Shown: positions 15,214 to 23,304 of the stretch, piece after piece
How positions within the stretch are numbered: position 1 is the first letter of the stretch
How the letters are laid out: each line of letters begins with the position of its first letter
DNA from: Verrucomicrobiota bacterium
GTDB lineage: Bacteria > Verrucomicrobiota > Verrucomicrobiia > Limisphaerales > UBA8199
Length of the DNA: 34,265 nucleotides
Assembly: GCA_012517205.1 (NCBI GenBank)
Contig: JAAYVL010000111.1
Coordinates: 1-34,265 of the forward strand
Reading direction: 5' to 3'
The notes under the pieces: generated by a model
What the model was told of the DNA's origin: nothing
Seen by the model: the letters and a program-made list of their open reading frames with translations, nothing else
The model's database searches: none
Translations under genes and position numbers: made by a program

Positions 15214-16404
15214 ATGAATCTCCGGTCCCGCCAGTCCACGCGCGGTGCCCGGTTCATGGTGGGGCTGATGTCGGGGACATCGGCGGATGGCATTGACGCG
15301 GTGGTTGCGGAGCTTTCCGGAGGTGGGCGGCGCCTGCGGGCGCGGGTGCGGGCGCATGTGCACCAGCCCTTCCGGCCGGCCTTGCAGCGGCGCATTCTCG
15401 CAGCCTGCCAGCAGGGAACGGTGGCGGAACTCTGCGAGCTGAACTTTCTGCTGGGCGAGCATTTCGCCCGCGCCGCGCTGCGGGCGGTTCGGCGGGCGCA
15501 ACTCCGGCCGGCGGACATCGCGGCCATCGGCTCGCATGGGCAGACGGTGCATCATTTGCCCAACGCACGGACGCCTTCGACCTTGCAGATTGGCGAGGCG
15601 GCGGTCATCGCGGAGCGCACCGGGATTGCCACGATTGCGGATTTCCGGGTGCGTGATATGGCGGCGGGCGGGCAAGGCGCGCCGCTGGTGCCGTATGCGG
15701 ATTGGGCGCTGTTCACCGACGAGCGGCGCCCGCGCATCGTGCAGAACCTCGGCGGCATCGGCAACCTGACTTTCCTGCCGCCGCGCGCGCGGCTGGGCGA
15801 TGTGATGGCGTTCGATACCGGGCCGGGCAATATGGTGATGGATGGTCTGATGACCGAGTTGACCCGGGGGCGGCAGACGTTTGACCGCGACGGGCGCTGG
15901 GCGGCGCGCGGGCAGGTCTCGGAGGAATTGCTGGCGGAGTTGATGGCGCATCCTTTCCTGCAGCGGCGTCCGCCCAAGACCACGGGCCGCGAGGAGTTCG
16001 GCGAGGCGTTTTTGCGGCGGCTGCTCGGGGCGGCGCGCCAGCGGCGCTTGCGCCCGGAGGATTTGCTCGCGACGGCCACCGCCTTCACGGCGGCCAGCGT
16101 GGCGGCGGCCTACCGGCGTTTCGTTTTCCCGCGGCTGACGGATCGCGAGCGGGGCCGGTTGCAGATCATTCTGGGCGGCGGCGGAGCCCGGAACCCGACT
16201 TTGCGGAGCATGCTGGCCCAGCGCATTGGCGCGGGCGAATTGCTGACGCACGAGGATTTCGGCGTCGCCAACGCCGCCAAGGAAGCGCTGGCATTTGCGA
16301 TTCTGGCGTACGAAACATGGCGCGGGAAACCGGGCAATGTGCCGCCGGCGACCGGGGCGCGGCGGGCGGTGGTGCTGGGAAAAATCGTGCCGGGCGCGGC
16401 TTAG
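15214..16404 (+). CDS. anmK: Anhydro-N-acetylmuramic acid kinase
   Basis: Opens and phosphorylates 1,6-anhydroMurNAc to MurNAc-6-phosphate in wall recycling. The protein shows the AnmK phosphate loop MSGTSADGIDAVV, the central IGSHGQTVHH, TLQIGEAAVIAERTG, the catalytic-region FRVRDMAAGGQGAPLVP, NLGGIGNLTF, and DTGPGNMVMDGLM. About 396 residues, the normal size, if started at ATG 15214. The frame is open further upstream and ATGs at 15187 and 15256 are also possible; none has a strong ribosome-binding site. An intrinsic-type terminator follows about 50 bases after the stop. No murQ or transporter is adjacent. Confidence 0.9.
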   Translation: MNLRSRQSTRGARFMVGLMSGTSADGIDAVVAELSGGGRRLRARVRAHVHQPFRPALQRRILAACQQGTVAELCELNFLLGEHFARAALRAVRRAQLRPADIAAIGSHGQTVHHLPNARTPSTLQIGEAAVIAERTGIATIADFRVRDMAAGGQGAPLVPYADWALFTDERRPRIVQNLGGIGNLTFLPPRARLGDVMAFDTGPGNMVMDGLMTELTRGRQTFDRDGRWAARGQVSEELLAELMAHPFLQRRPPKTTGREEFGEAFLRRLLGAARQRRLRPEDLLATATAFTAASVAAAYRRFVFPRLTDRERGRLQIILGGGGARNPTLRSMLAQRIGAGELLTHEDFGVANAAKEALAFAILAYETWRGKPGNVPPATGARRAVVLGKIVPGAA

Positions 16405-16453
16405 CGGCGGGCCCGGGGGAGTTGGGACAATCGCGATCCGGAAGGGCGGGCGT

Positions 16454-16475
16454 CCGCGCGAGCCGCGGCTTTTTT
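16454..16475 (+). terminator. Rho-independent terminator after anmK
   Basis: CCGCG (16454-16458) pairs with CGCGG (16464-16468) across a five-base loop and is followed by C and six T residues. It lies 50 bases after the anmK stop and before the kinase gene, so it probably ends the ppk-anmK transcript. The stem is short but fully G-C. Confidence 0.5.
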
Positions 16476-16589
16476 GCCTTCTCCCGGGGCTTTGCGCTCG
16501 CGGAGAAGTGCGCCTGCCCCGGCGGGCGGAGGCGGGGCCGTATTAAAGCGGCTTGATTCCGCCGCCGCGTCGGGCGTAATGAGAAGCTT

Positions 16590-17690
16590 ATGGCCATCCT
16601 GAATATCAAACCGGAAGGTTCGGGCAAATACGATCTGATCGCGTTGGGTGAAGTCATGCTGCGGCTGGACCCGGGCGAAGGGCGCGTGCGCACGGCGCGG
16701 CAGTTCAAAGTGTGGGAAGGCGGCGGCGAGTATAACGTCGTGCGCGGGCTGCGGCGCTGCTTTGGCCTCCGGACCGCCATCTGCACCGCCTTTGCCGATA
16801 ATGACGTGGGGCGGTTGCTGGAGGATTTTATCCTGCAGGGCGGGGTGGGCACCGAGTTCATCAAGTGGGTGCCGTTTGACGGCGTGGGGCGCGCCGTGCG
16901 TAACGGGCTGAACTTCACCGAGCGCGGTTTCGGCGTGCGGGGCGCGGTGGGGATTTCCGACCGCGGCCACAGCGCCGCCAGCCAGCTCCGGCCGGGCGAC
17001 TTTGACTGGGACGGCCTTTTTGGGCGGCTCGGCGTGCGCTGGCTGCATACCGGGGGCATTTTCGCAGCCCTGAGCGATACCACGGCGGAGTTGGTTTTAG
17101 AGGGAGTGCAGGCCGCCCGGCGGCACGGAGTCATTGTTTCCTATGACCTGAACTACCGGCCCTCGCTCTGGAAGAGCAGCGGCGGACTTCAACGCGCGCG
17201 GGAGGTCAATCGGAGGATTGCCCGGAATGTGGATGTGATGCTGGGCAACGAGGAAGACTTCACCGCGTGCCTGGGGTTCGAGGTTGCCGGCGCGGACGAA
17301 CACCTTTGCCGGCTGGAGGCGGCGGCCTTCCAGCAGATGATCGAGGAGGCGGTGAAGGCGTATCCGAACTTCCGCGTGGTGGCCACCACGCTGCGGGCGG
17401 TGAAGACTGCCACGCGGAATGACTGGGGGGCGATTTGCTGGGCGGATGGGCGGTTCTACCAGGCCCCGAACCGGGAGGATTTAGAGATTCTGGACCGCGT
17501 GGGCGGTGGCGATAGTTTTGCCAGCGGCTTGATTTATGGCTTGCTCAAGTTTAACGACCCCCAGCGGGCCGTTGCGTATGGCGCGGCGCACGGCGCCCTG
17601 GCCATGACCACGCCGGGAGATACTTCGATGGCCTCGCTGCCGGAAGTGGAGGCGCTTGTCAAAGGCGGCAGCGCGCGCGTGCAGCGGTGA
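16590..17690 (+). CDS. PfkB-family sugar kinase (2-keto-3-deoxygluconate kinase-like)
   Basis: A 366-residue ribokinase-fold kinase. The start LIALGEVMLRLDPGEGRVR resembles KdgK-type proteins, and the C-terminal signature DRVGGGDSFASGLIYGL contains the anion hole and catalytic Asp. VSYDLNYRPSLW and NVDVMLGNEEDF are also typical of KDG and fructose kinases. Likely substrate 2-keto-3-deoxygluconate or a related sugar acid, phosphorylated at C6 with ATP; fructose or ribose remains possible. About 40 residues of extra sequence lie around 110-150 and 225-270 relative to ~320-residue relatives. ATG 16590 has GAGAAG six bases upstream. Convergent with the secreted glycosidase-like gene; gnd, another sugar-acid gene, is nearby. 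Confidence 0.85.
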   Translation: MAILNIKPEGSGKYDLIALGEVMLRLDPGEGRVRTARQFKVWEGGGEYNVVRGLRRCFGLRTAICTAFADNDVGRLLEDFILQGGVGTEFIKWVPFDGVGRAVRNGLNFTERGFGVRGAVGISDRGHSAASQLRPGDFDWDGLFGRLGVRWLHTGGIFAALSDTTAELVLEGVQAARRHGVIVSYDLNYRPSLWKSSGGLQRAREVNRRIARNVDVMLGNEEDFTACLGFEVAGADEHLCRLEAAAFQQMIEEAVKAYPNFRVVATTLRAVKTATRNDWGAICWADGRFYQAPNREDLEILDRVGGGDSFASGLIYGLLKFNDPQRAVAYGAAHGALAMTTPGDTSMASLPEVEALVKGGSARVQR

Positions 17691-17724
17691 CGAAAGCGGA
17701 TTGGCGCGCCGCCCCGGGGTGGTT

Positions 17725-19350
17725 TCAGCGCCGCGCCTGGATCAGCAGCAGCCAGTCGCCCGGGGCTGGCGTGGTGAACCGCCCGCCCCGGGCGACTGCG
17801 GCCTGGCGGCTGCCGGTGCGGGGGTTGAACCAACTCGCCGCCGGCGAGGCGGGCAGGGCGTCGGGGCGGAGTTGGACGGAGCGGTCTTCCGGCACATAGA
17901 CCACGGTCAAGGTGTTGGCCTCCGTGCTGGCGGCGGCGATAAATCGTTGCGGCGAGCGGCGCCCGGGTTGCGCGGCGACCCGGTGGGTTTGCGGGCGGAG
18001 CGCTTCGTAGTTGAGCGAGTTCATGAATGTTGCCAGGTGCGACATTTGCTTTGCGCCGGACAGGGTTAGCGCCCCACGCCACAGCGTCCCGCCGCCTCGC
18101 TTGGGTTTCCCGTCAATTCCAGCCCAGGGGATCAATTCCTCGGCGCCGTAGCTGACGCCGGCCGGCGGGGCCAGGAGCAAACCCCAATACGCGGCGCGCC
18201 GCACATCGTCGGCGGTGAATCGCCGGGCCGACCGTGGGGCGATGCTGCTCTCATGCGGCGCGAACACAATCAATGGCCGGGCCGGGGCTCGCTGCCACTC
18301 CGCCGTGAACGGCCCGGACACTGCCCACATCAGGGCGTCGTCCGTGACATCCGTGACGTTTTGATAGCCGAAGGCATCCACCCACTCCTGGTCACGGAAT
18401 TCGTCGAACAGCCAATGCGTCCGGCCGGGAAATAGCACCACCGGCGCGTGCGGGCGGTCGCCAAACACCGTCTGTCCAATGCGTTTCCAGCGCTCAAGGC
18501 CATGGGTGGCTGCGTCGCTTTTGATGGCCAGCAGCCAAACCACCGGCTCGGCGCTCCAGCGCGCGACCATATAGCGCACGAGGCATTCGGCCTGGTCGTC
18601 AGGCAATGGAACGGCGTTGGTTGGCCATGGCTGCTCCCATAGCGGGACGATTGCGCTTACCAGGCCCGCCTGGGCCAGGGCGGTGATTTTCGCGTCGAGC
18701 CGCTGGAAAAAGGCGGGGTTGATGGTGATACGCTCGGGGGAACTGCCCCAGGCGGACTGGGCTCGGGCATCCTCGCCCGGAGCCGCGGCCCATTGGACGA
18801 CCGTGAAACCCTGGCGCGCGCGGGTGCTGGCGTAGTAATCCCAGTCCCGGGATTCGGCCAGGCGGGCGCCGTCCCAAACGGTGTCCGCCAGCCAGAAGAA
18901 GGGGGTGCCGTCGGCGTGTTCGAAATGGCGGCGATCGCGCGCGACGCGCACGGGTCCGTGCCGATGCCACGGGGTTGCGCCGGTGGCCGCCGTGCAGAGG
19001 AATTCGCCGGCCTGGTCGTGCAGGCCGGGATTGGTGGGGTCGGAGCAAGCCGTGCGGAAGCGCCAGGGGCCGGGTTGATCCGGCGCAAATCGCACCCGCC
19101 AGGTCTTGCCTCCATCCCAAAAGGCGTCCACTTCGGCCGTTTCGCCCAGCGGCGAGGTGAATGTGACTTTCAGGGAGACGTCCTGCACCGGGTGGGCATA
19201 GGCGACGCTGCTCTTGAAAGCCCGTTCGCAACGATTCCATTTGGGAACCAGTTCCATGCGGTCGGCAGCCGGCGCGGCAGGAAGCGCCGCCGCCAGCATC
19301 CACGCGAAAACAACCCGCCGCGGCCCGTTCGAGATCCAGTTGCGCATCAT
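17725..19350 (-). CDS. Secreted DUF5060/DUF4038 glycoside-hydrolase-like protein
   Basis: A 541-residue exported protein. A signal peptide (RRVVFAWMLAAALPAAPAA) ends near residue 29. Residues ~30-120 match the DUF5060 beta domain (VPKWNRCERAF, SPLGETAEVDAFWDGGKTW, WRVRFAP). Residues ~140-440 match DUF4038, a TIM barrel (GH140-like), with TPFFWLADTVWDG and RQGFTVVQW at its start and FGYQNVTDVTDD in the region where relatives have a GYQSGH-type active-site string. The last ~90 residues form a beta sandwich with the domain-typical PRTGSRQAAVARGG. Such proteins cleave plant-type polysaccharide side chains, but the His of GYQSGH is not evident, so activity is uncertain. AAGGGA lies shortly before ATG 19350. 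Confidence 0.82.
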   Translation of the reverse strand: MMRNWISNGPRRVVFAWMLAAALPAAPAADRMELVPKWNRCERAFKSSVAYAHPVQDVSLKVTFTSPLGETAEVDAFWDGGKTWRVRFAPDQPGPWRFRTACSDPTNPGLHDQAGEFLCTAATGATPWHRHGPVRVARDRRHFEHADGTPFFWLADTVWDGARLAESRDWDYYASTRARQGFTVVQWAAAPGEDARAQSAWGSSPERITINPAFFQRLDAKITALAQAGLVSAIVPLWEQPWPTNAVPLPDDQAECLVRYMVARWSAEPVVWLLAIKSDAATHGLERWKRIGQTVFGDRPHAPVVLFPGRTHWLFDEFRDQEWVDAFGYQNVTDVTDDALMWAVSGPFTAEWQRAPARPLIVFAPHESSIAPRSARRFTADDVRRAAYWGLLLAPPAGVSYGAEELIPWAGIDGKPKRGGGTLWRGALTLSGAKQMSHLATFMNSLNYEALRPQTHRVAAQPGRRSPQRFIAAASTEANTLTVVYVPEDRSVQLRPDALPASPAASWFNPRTGSRQAAVARGGRFTTPAPGDWLLLIQARR

Positions 19351-19459
19351 GTGAATTCCCTTTTTCTCGTTCTGCCATCATCAGACAGCAATCGCATTGT
19401 CCTGTCAAACCCCGGGTGGCGCCGGGCCGGGGGAAAGTGTCTCGCGCGAAATGATTCTA

Positions 19460-19488
19460 TTGGCGAAAGCGCCGGATTGGCTTATGGT
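19460..19488 (+). promoter_or_regulatory. Possible sigma-70-type promoter for gnd
   Basis: TTGGCG (19460-19465) and TATGGT (19483-19488) are 17 bases apart, and the second box ends 27 bases before the gnd ATG. Both boxes match the consensus at four of six positions. This is a by-eye call in a 165-base divergent region. Confidence 0.3.
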
Positions 19489-19515
19489 TCTGCATTCCTG
19501 AACCTAAACACACTT

Positions 19516-20970
19516 ATGGAACCTAGAGCTGACATCGCTGTGATCGGGCTGGCTGTGATGGGCCAGAATCTGATTTTGAATATGAACGACCGCGGGTTTA
19601 CCGTGGCCGCCTACAACCGCACTGTTTCGAAAGTGGACGACTTCCTCAATCAGGAAGCCCGGGGCACCAAAGTCATCGGCGTTCGCTCCATCGCGGAAAT
19701 GGTCTCGGTGCTGAAGAAACCCCGCCGCGTCATGCTCATGGTCAAGGCCGGCAAAGCGGTGGACGAGTTCATTGACCAGGTCATTCCGCATCTCGAAGCG
19801 GGGGACATCATTATTGACGGCGGCAATTCGCTGTTCCAGGACACGATCCGCCGCACCCGCTACGTCGAGTCCCGGGGCCTGCTCTATATTGGCACTGGCG
19901 TTTCCGGGGGCGAGGAGGGCGCGCGCCGCGGCCCGAGCATCATGCCCGGCGGCTCACCGGCCGCCTGGCCGCACGTGAAGGACATCTTCCAGCAAATCGC
20001 CGCCAGGGTGGACGACGGCACGCCCTGTTGCGACTGGGTGGGCGAAAACGGCGCCGGCCATTACGTCAAGATGGTGCATAACGGCATCGAGTACGGCGAT
20101 ATGCAGCTGATTTGCGAAGCCTACCATCTCATGAAGGCCGGTCTCGGCCTGGGCGCCGATGAATTACACCGGGTATTCGCCGAATGGTACCAGGGCGAAC
20201 TGAACTCTTATTTGATAGAGATCACGCGCGACATCTTCGGCGTCAAGGACGCCGATGGCCAGCCGCTGGTGGACAAGATACTCGATACGGCCGGCCAGAA
20301 GGGCACCGGCAAATGGACGGTCATCTCCTCGCAGGATCTGGGAATCCCCATTACGCTCATCGCCGAGGCCGTCTATGCGCGCTGCATTTCGGCGCTCAAG
20401 GATGACCGCGTGGCGGCGGCGCGGAAGCTCAAGGGGCCGCGGCCCGCGATCAAGGGTGACGCGAAGCGGCTGGTGGAAGACATCCGGCGGGCGTTGTATG
20501 CCTCGAAGATCATTTCCTACGCGCAAGGCTACCTGCTCATGCGCGCCGCCGCCAGGGAATACAACTGGAATCTCAACTACGGCGGCATCGCCCTGATGTG
20601 GCGCGGCGGGTGCATTATCCGCAGCGTTTTCCTGGGCAAGATCAAGGAAGCGTTCGACCGCAAGCCAGACCTCACGAACCTGCTGCTCGACCCGTTCTTC
20701 CGGCAGGCGATCAAGGATTGCCAGCGGTCATGGCGCAAGGTGGTGTCCCTGGCCGCCCGCAAAGGCATTCCGGTGCCCGCCTTCAGCACCGCGCTGGCGT
20801 TCTACGATTCCTACCGCAGCGCCTGGCTGCCGGCCAACCTGCTCCAGGCCCAGCGCGATTACTTCGGCGCGCACACCTACGAGCGTGTGGACCAGCCGCG
20901 CGGGCAGTTCTTCCATACCAACTGGACGGGCCGCGGCGGCACCACCGCCTCGAGCACCTACACGGTCTAG
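19516..20970 (+). CDS. gnd: 6-phosphogluconate dehydrogenase (decarboxylating)
   Basis: Oxidises 6-phosphogluconate to ribulose-5-phosphate with NADP+, in the oxidative pentose phosphate pathway. The 484-residue protein has the Rossmann start IAVIGLAVMGQNLILNM with the NADP-type YNRTVSKVDDF, the IDGGNSLFQDT segment, the substrate-site GVSGGEEGARRGPSIMPGG, the catalytic Lys and Glu strings HYVKMVHNGIEYGDMQL, and the family signature ILDTAGQKGTGKWT. It ends with FFHTNWTGRGG as in full-length (~470-480 residue) enzymes. An open frame far upstream is spurious; ATG 19516 starts the Rossmann fold. No zwf or pgl is adjacent. Confidence 0.96.
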   Translation: MEPRADIAVIGLAVMGQNLILNMNDRGFTVAAYNRTVSKVDDFLNQEARGTKVIGVRSIAEMVSVLKKPRRVMLMVKAGKAVDEFIDQVIPHLEAGDIIIDGGNSLFQDTIRRTRYVESRGLLYIGTGVSGGEEGARRGPSIMPGGSPAAWPHVKDIFQQIAARVDDGTPCCDWVGENGAGHYVKMVHNGIEYGDMQLICEAYHLMKAGLGLGADELHRVFAEWYQGELNSYLIEITRDIFGVKDADGQPLVDKILDTAGQKGTGKWTVISSQDLGIPITLIAEAVYARCISALKDDRVAAARKLKGPRPAIKGDAKRLVEDIRRALYASKIISYAQGYLLMRAAAREYNWNLNYGGIALMWRGGCIIRSVFLGKIKEAFDRKPDLTNLLLDPFFRQAIKDCQRSWRKVVSLAARKGIPVPAFSTALAFYDSYRSAWLPANLLQAQRDYFGAHTYERVDQPRGQFFHTNWTGRGGTTASSTYTV

Positions 20971-20986
20971 CGCCGCGCGGCGGGCA

Positions 20987-21769
20987 CTAATCCTCTTTGT
21001 CCGCCGCCGCGTCCAGCCGCCGGAACTTGATCTCGCGCAGGGCGGTGGTGGTCTGCCAGGCCGCCAGCCCGAGCGGTTGCGAAAGCTCGATGTCGCCCGG
21101 CCGGACCGAGAACTTTCGGCCCGCCGTGGCCAAATCCACCAGCTTTTCCTCGTCAATCCAGGCCGTGATCCGTTGCTCCGTCACCCGAAGCCGGATGCGG
21201 TACCAGCGTCCGGACTCGAAGTTCCGGAACTTGGTCGTCTCGTTCTCTGCGGCGTCCAGGCCATCCACACACGAAAGCCCCACCAGCGAGCCGCCCCAGC
21301 CTCCCACGATCAGGCTGCAGCAGTTCGTCCCGACCGGCACGGTCAGCCCGCAGAAGAAATCCGAACCCGTCACGCGCATGGCGTCGAGCGCGATCTCGTA
21401 GTTCCGTTGGGGAAAGTCGTTCGTCCAATTAATCCCGGTAAACGGGTTGCCCATGTGCAGGATGATTGCCCCGGGCTGGCTCTGTATTTCGCCGCGGCCG
21501 GTAAACGGCGTTTCGCGCCAGCCCGCCAGCGTCCGCCCGTCGGACATCCCCTGCCAACCCCGCCCGGCAAAAGGCGCGGGCGGCCGGGCTGCGCCCGGCG
21601 GCAGTGTCAGCGGGGGGTCTTCGTCCTCCGCAGGAGGCGGAACCGCCGGGGAGGGTGGCGGCGCCGGATCGGGCGGGAGCGGGGTTGTTTCGGAGGCGCA
21701 TCCCGCCGCCAGGATTAAGGCGGCTGAAAGCGCCAAGGGCCACATCCATTTAATGCGCGTGTTGCTCAT
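20987..21769 (-). CDS. DUF1080-domain lipoprotein
   Basis: A 260-residue exported lipoprotein with a type-II signal (ALSAALILAAGC; lipid-attached Cys24), a Pro-rich linker to about residue 65, and a DUF1080 beta-sandwich domain: QGMSDGRTLAGWRET, IILHMGNPFTGINW, NYEIALDAMRVTGSDFFCGL, then RWYRIRLRVTEQRITAWIDEE and the closing LREIKFRRL. DUF1080 (now also called 3-keto-disaccharide hydrolase) is very common in Verrucomicrobiota and Planctomycetota and relates to concanavalin-like lectin folds. The exact substrate is unknown. It runs convergently with gnd and divergently from the YggU gene. Confidence 0.85.
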   Translation of the reverse strand: MSNTRIKWMWPLALSAALILAAGCASETTPLPPDPAPPPSPAVPPPAEDEDPPLTLPPGAARPPAPFAGRGWQGMSDGRTLAGWRETPFTGRGEIQSQPGAIILHMGNPFTGINWTNDFPQRNYEIALDAMRVTGSDFFCGLTVPVGTNCCSLIVGGWGGSLVGLSCVDGLDAAENETTKFRNFESGRWYRIRLRVTEQRITAWIDEEKLVDLATAGRKFSVRPGDIELSQPLGLAAWQTTTALREIKFRRLDAAADKED

Positions 21770-21832
21770 GCTGCTTTGTCGGGCTTACACTAGCTTTTCG
21801 CGCGGTTTTGAGCCAGAATTGATTTGCGCCTT

Positions 21833-22132
21833 ATGAACTTGCCAGCTTTTCTACGCGCCCAACCGGACGGCGTGCTTCTTTCGGTCAAAGTCCAGCCGCG
21901 CGCCTCGGCCAATGAAATCGGCGAAGCGCTCGGCAACGAACTGCGCGTCAAAGTCACCGCCCCGCCCGTCGAGGCCGCCGCCAATGAAGCCCTGTTGAAA
22001 TTATTGGCGCAGCAACTGCGCTGCCCTCGCAACCGGGTGGACATCGTCCGCGGCCATACCTCCCGCCATAAAACCGTGAAGCTTTACGGCCTGAGTCCGG
22101 AAAAAGTCCTTGCCCAGTTAGGCCAGGCCTGA
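21833..22132 (+). CDS. DUF167/YggU-family protein
   Basis: A 99-residue protein matching the compact DUF167 fold: LLSVKVQPRASANEIGE, ELRVKVTAPPVEAAANEALLK, LLAQQLRCPRNRVDIVRGHTSRHKTVKL. The run from KVQPRAS to PPVEAAANEAL and GxxSRxK is the family signature. Cellular function is not established. ATG 21833 starts the domain; an upstream TTG at 21824 would add three residues. The next plus-strand gene is 465 bases away, beyond the second palindromic element. Confidence 0.88.
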   Translation: MNLPAFLRAQPDGVLLSVKVQPRASANEIGEALGNELRVKVTAPPVEAAANEALLKLLAQQLRCPRNRVDIVRGHTSRHKTVKLYGLSPEKVLAQLGQA

Positions 22133-22137
22133 ACCCC

Positions 22138-22153
22138 GCCCGGAATGCCGGGC
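22138..22153. other. Short hairpin after the YggU gene
   Basis: GCCCGG pairs with CCGGGC across a four-base loop, six bases past the stop codon. There is no T-run. It may aid transcript ending, but this is weak. Confidence 0.3.
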
Positions 22154-22243
22154 ACTGCCCGCCCCGCGAGTCGGCCCTTCAACCCCAGCCTCTCTCCGGA
22201 CACCGCCCCTCCGGCCAGCATCGTCATTCCGGGCTACCCCCGT

Positions 22244-22424
22244 CATTTATCCGGTCTCCCGCGCCGTGTACAAGGGGTGTACATCGGATGCACCACGGAT
22301 GAACAAGGGATTTTCCGTTGTATATCCGCTGAGCATCCCTGGTACACCCCTTGTACACCCCTTGTACACGGCTTACGGATAGCTATGGAAGAGCCTGAAA
22401 TGAGCTGAGTTGCGTAAAATTCGG
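22244..22424. repeat. Palindromic intergenic element, copy 2 (with an 11-bp unit expansion)
   Basis: The core at 22263-22372 is 110 bases. Its first 21 bases are identical to copy 1 and it keeps the same inverted-repeat plan, although the stem is imperfect. The right arm has one extra 11-base TTGTACACCCC unit, which exactly explains the 11-base size difference from copy 1 (99 bases). Flanking blocks at fixed offsets (CATTT 19 bases before; GATAGC five bases after; AGCCTG eight bases further) are shared; the last block TAAAATTCGG is displaced by eight bases. The rest of the 465-base gap (22133-22597) holds a short hairpin and a possible promoter; no gene was seen. Confidence 0.82.
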
Positions 22425-22539
22425 CTTGAGGGCGGCTGAAACGGTCAATGGGGTGCCCGAAAGGGTGTTTTGGGAGGGGGCCAATACTTGGGCGTCTTTG
22501 GCGGGAGAGGCGAGGAAAGGGTTGGCGGGGGATTGCAGC

Positions 22540-22567
22540 TTGCAAGTTCATTGGGGCCGATTATGCT
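22540..22567 (+). promoter_or_regulatory. Possible promoter for the response regulator gene
   Basis: TTGCAA (22540-22545) and TATGCT (22562-22567) are 16 bases apart and the second box ends 30 bases before the response regulator ATG. By-eye call only. Confidence 0.3.
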
Positions 22568-22597
22568 GGTGGCCGCAGACGCAGCCTAAACTTGGAA

Positions 22598-23278
22598 ATG
22601 AGCACGAAGTCGGGCAAAACGAAGAAAGTCACCGTTCTACTTGCCGATGACCATATTGTGGTCCGGCAAGGATTGCGTGCTTTGCTGGAAGCTGAGGGTG
22701 ACATCGAGGTGGTGGGGGAGGCCAAGGATGGCCGCGAGGCGGTATCTTTGGCTCGGCAGACCCAACCGGAGGTCGTCCTTATGGATGTGGCCATGCCGGA
22801 GTTGAATGGGCTTGAGGCGACCCGGCAGATTGTCAGGGAGCTTCCGGGGACCAAGGTGCTGGCGTTGAGCTCGTATGGGAACGATGATTACGTGACGCAA
22901 TTGCTGGAAGCGGGCGGGGTTGGTTACCTGGTGAAGCAAACGGCGGCGGCGGACTTGCTGAAGGCCATCCGCCAGGTGCGGAAGGGGCAGGTGTTTTTCA
23001 GCCCGATGATTGCCCAGCGCCTGCAGGCGGGAAGGCCGGGGACGCCCGGCGGCGGGCGGCCGGGCAATAAGCATGCCAGCCTGTCTTCGCGCGAAGCGGA
23101 AGTGCTGCAGTTGGTCGCGGAGGGGTTTGCCAACAAGCAAATAGCGGCCAAACTCTCCATCAGCATCAAGACGGTGGAAAAGCATCGGCAGCAGGCGATG
23201 AACAAACTCAACATTCACGACACGGCCGGCCTGACCCGCTATGCCATTTCGCGCGGTTGGGTGGAATCGGGTGTTTAA
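22598..23278 (+). CDS. NarL/FixJ-type response regulator
   Basis: A 226-residue two-domain regulator. The receiver (about 10-130) shows VLLADDHIVVRQGL with the acidic pair, phospho-acceptor Asp in VVLMDVAMPELNG, the switch LALSSY and the lysine of GYLVKQTAAADL. After a Gly/Pro-rich linker, the LuxR-type HTH (about 158-220) reads SLSSREAEVLQLVAEGFANKQIAAKLSISIKTVEKHR. Phosphorylation should promote DNA binding. No histidine kinase is adjacent, so it is an orphan here. ATG 22598 is chosen because the receiver begins directly after it; the long upstream open frame is not family-like. The TIGR00300 enzyme begins 26 bases after its stop. Confidence 0.93.
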   Translation: MSTKSGKTKKVTVLLADDHIVVRQGLRALLEAEGDIEVVGEAKDGREAVSLARQTQPEVVLMDVAMPELNGLEATRQIVRELPGTKVLALSSYGNDDYVTQLLEAGGVGYLVKQTAAADLLKAIRQVRKGQVFFSPMIAQRLQAGRPGTPGGGRPGNKHASLSSREAEVLQLVAEGFANKQIAAKLSISIKTVEKHRQQAMNKLNIHDTAGLTRYAISRGWVESGV

Positions 23279-23304
23279 CCGGAAATCCGCGAAAGGAGCA
23301 CCCC

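Noticed and set aside
13041-15527. An 828-codon frame opposite ppk and anmK
   Set aside because: Shadow frame; both plus-strand genes are fully recognisable and the minus frame has no motif.
20971-20986. CGCCGC/GCGGCG symmetry between convergent gnd and the DUF1080 gene as a two-way terminator
   Set aside because: There is no loop and no T-run; it is probably chance in GC-rich sequence.
22145-22408. An 87-codon open frame across palindromic copy 2
   Set aside because: Same reasoning; it has no recognisable domain and its N-terminal part is low-complexity Pro/Ser.
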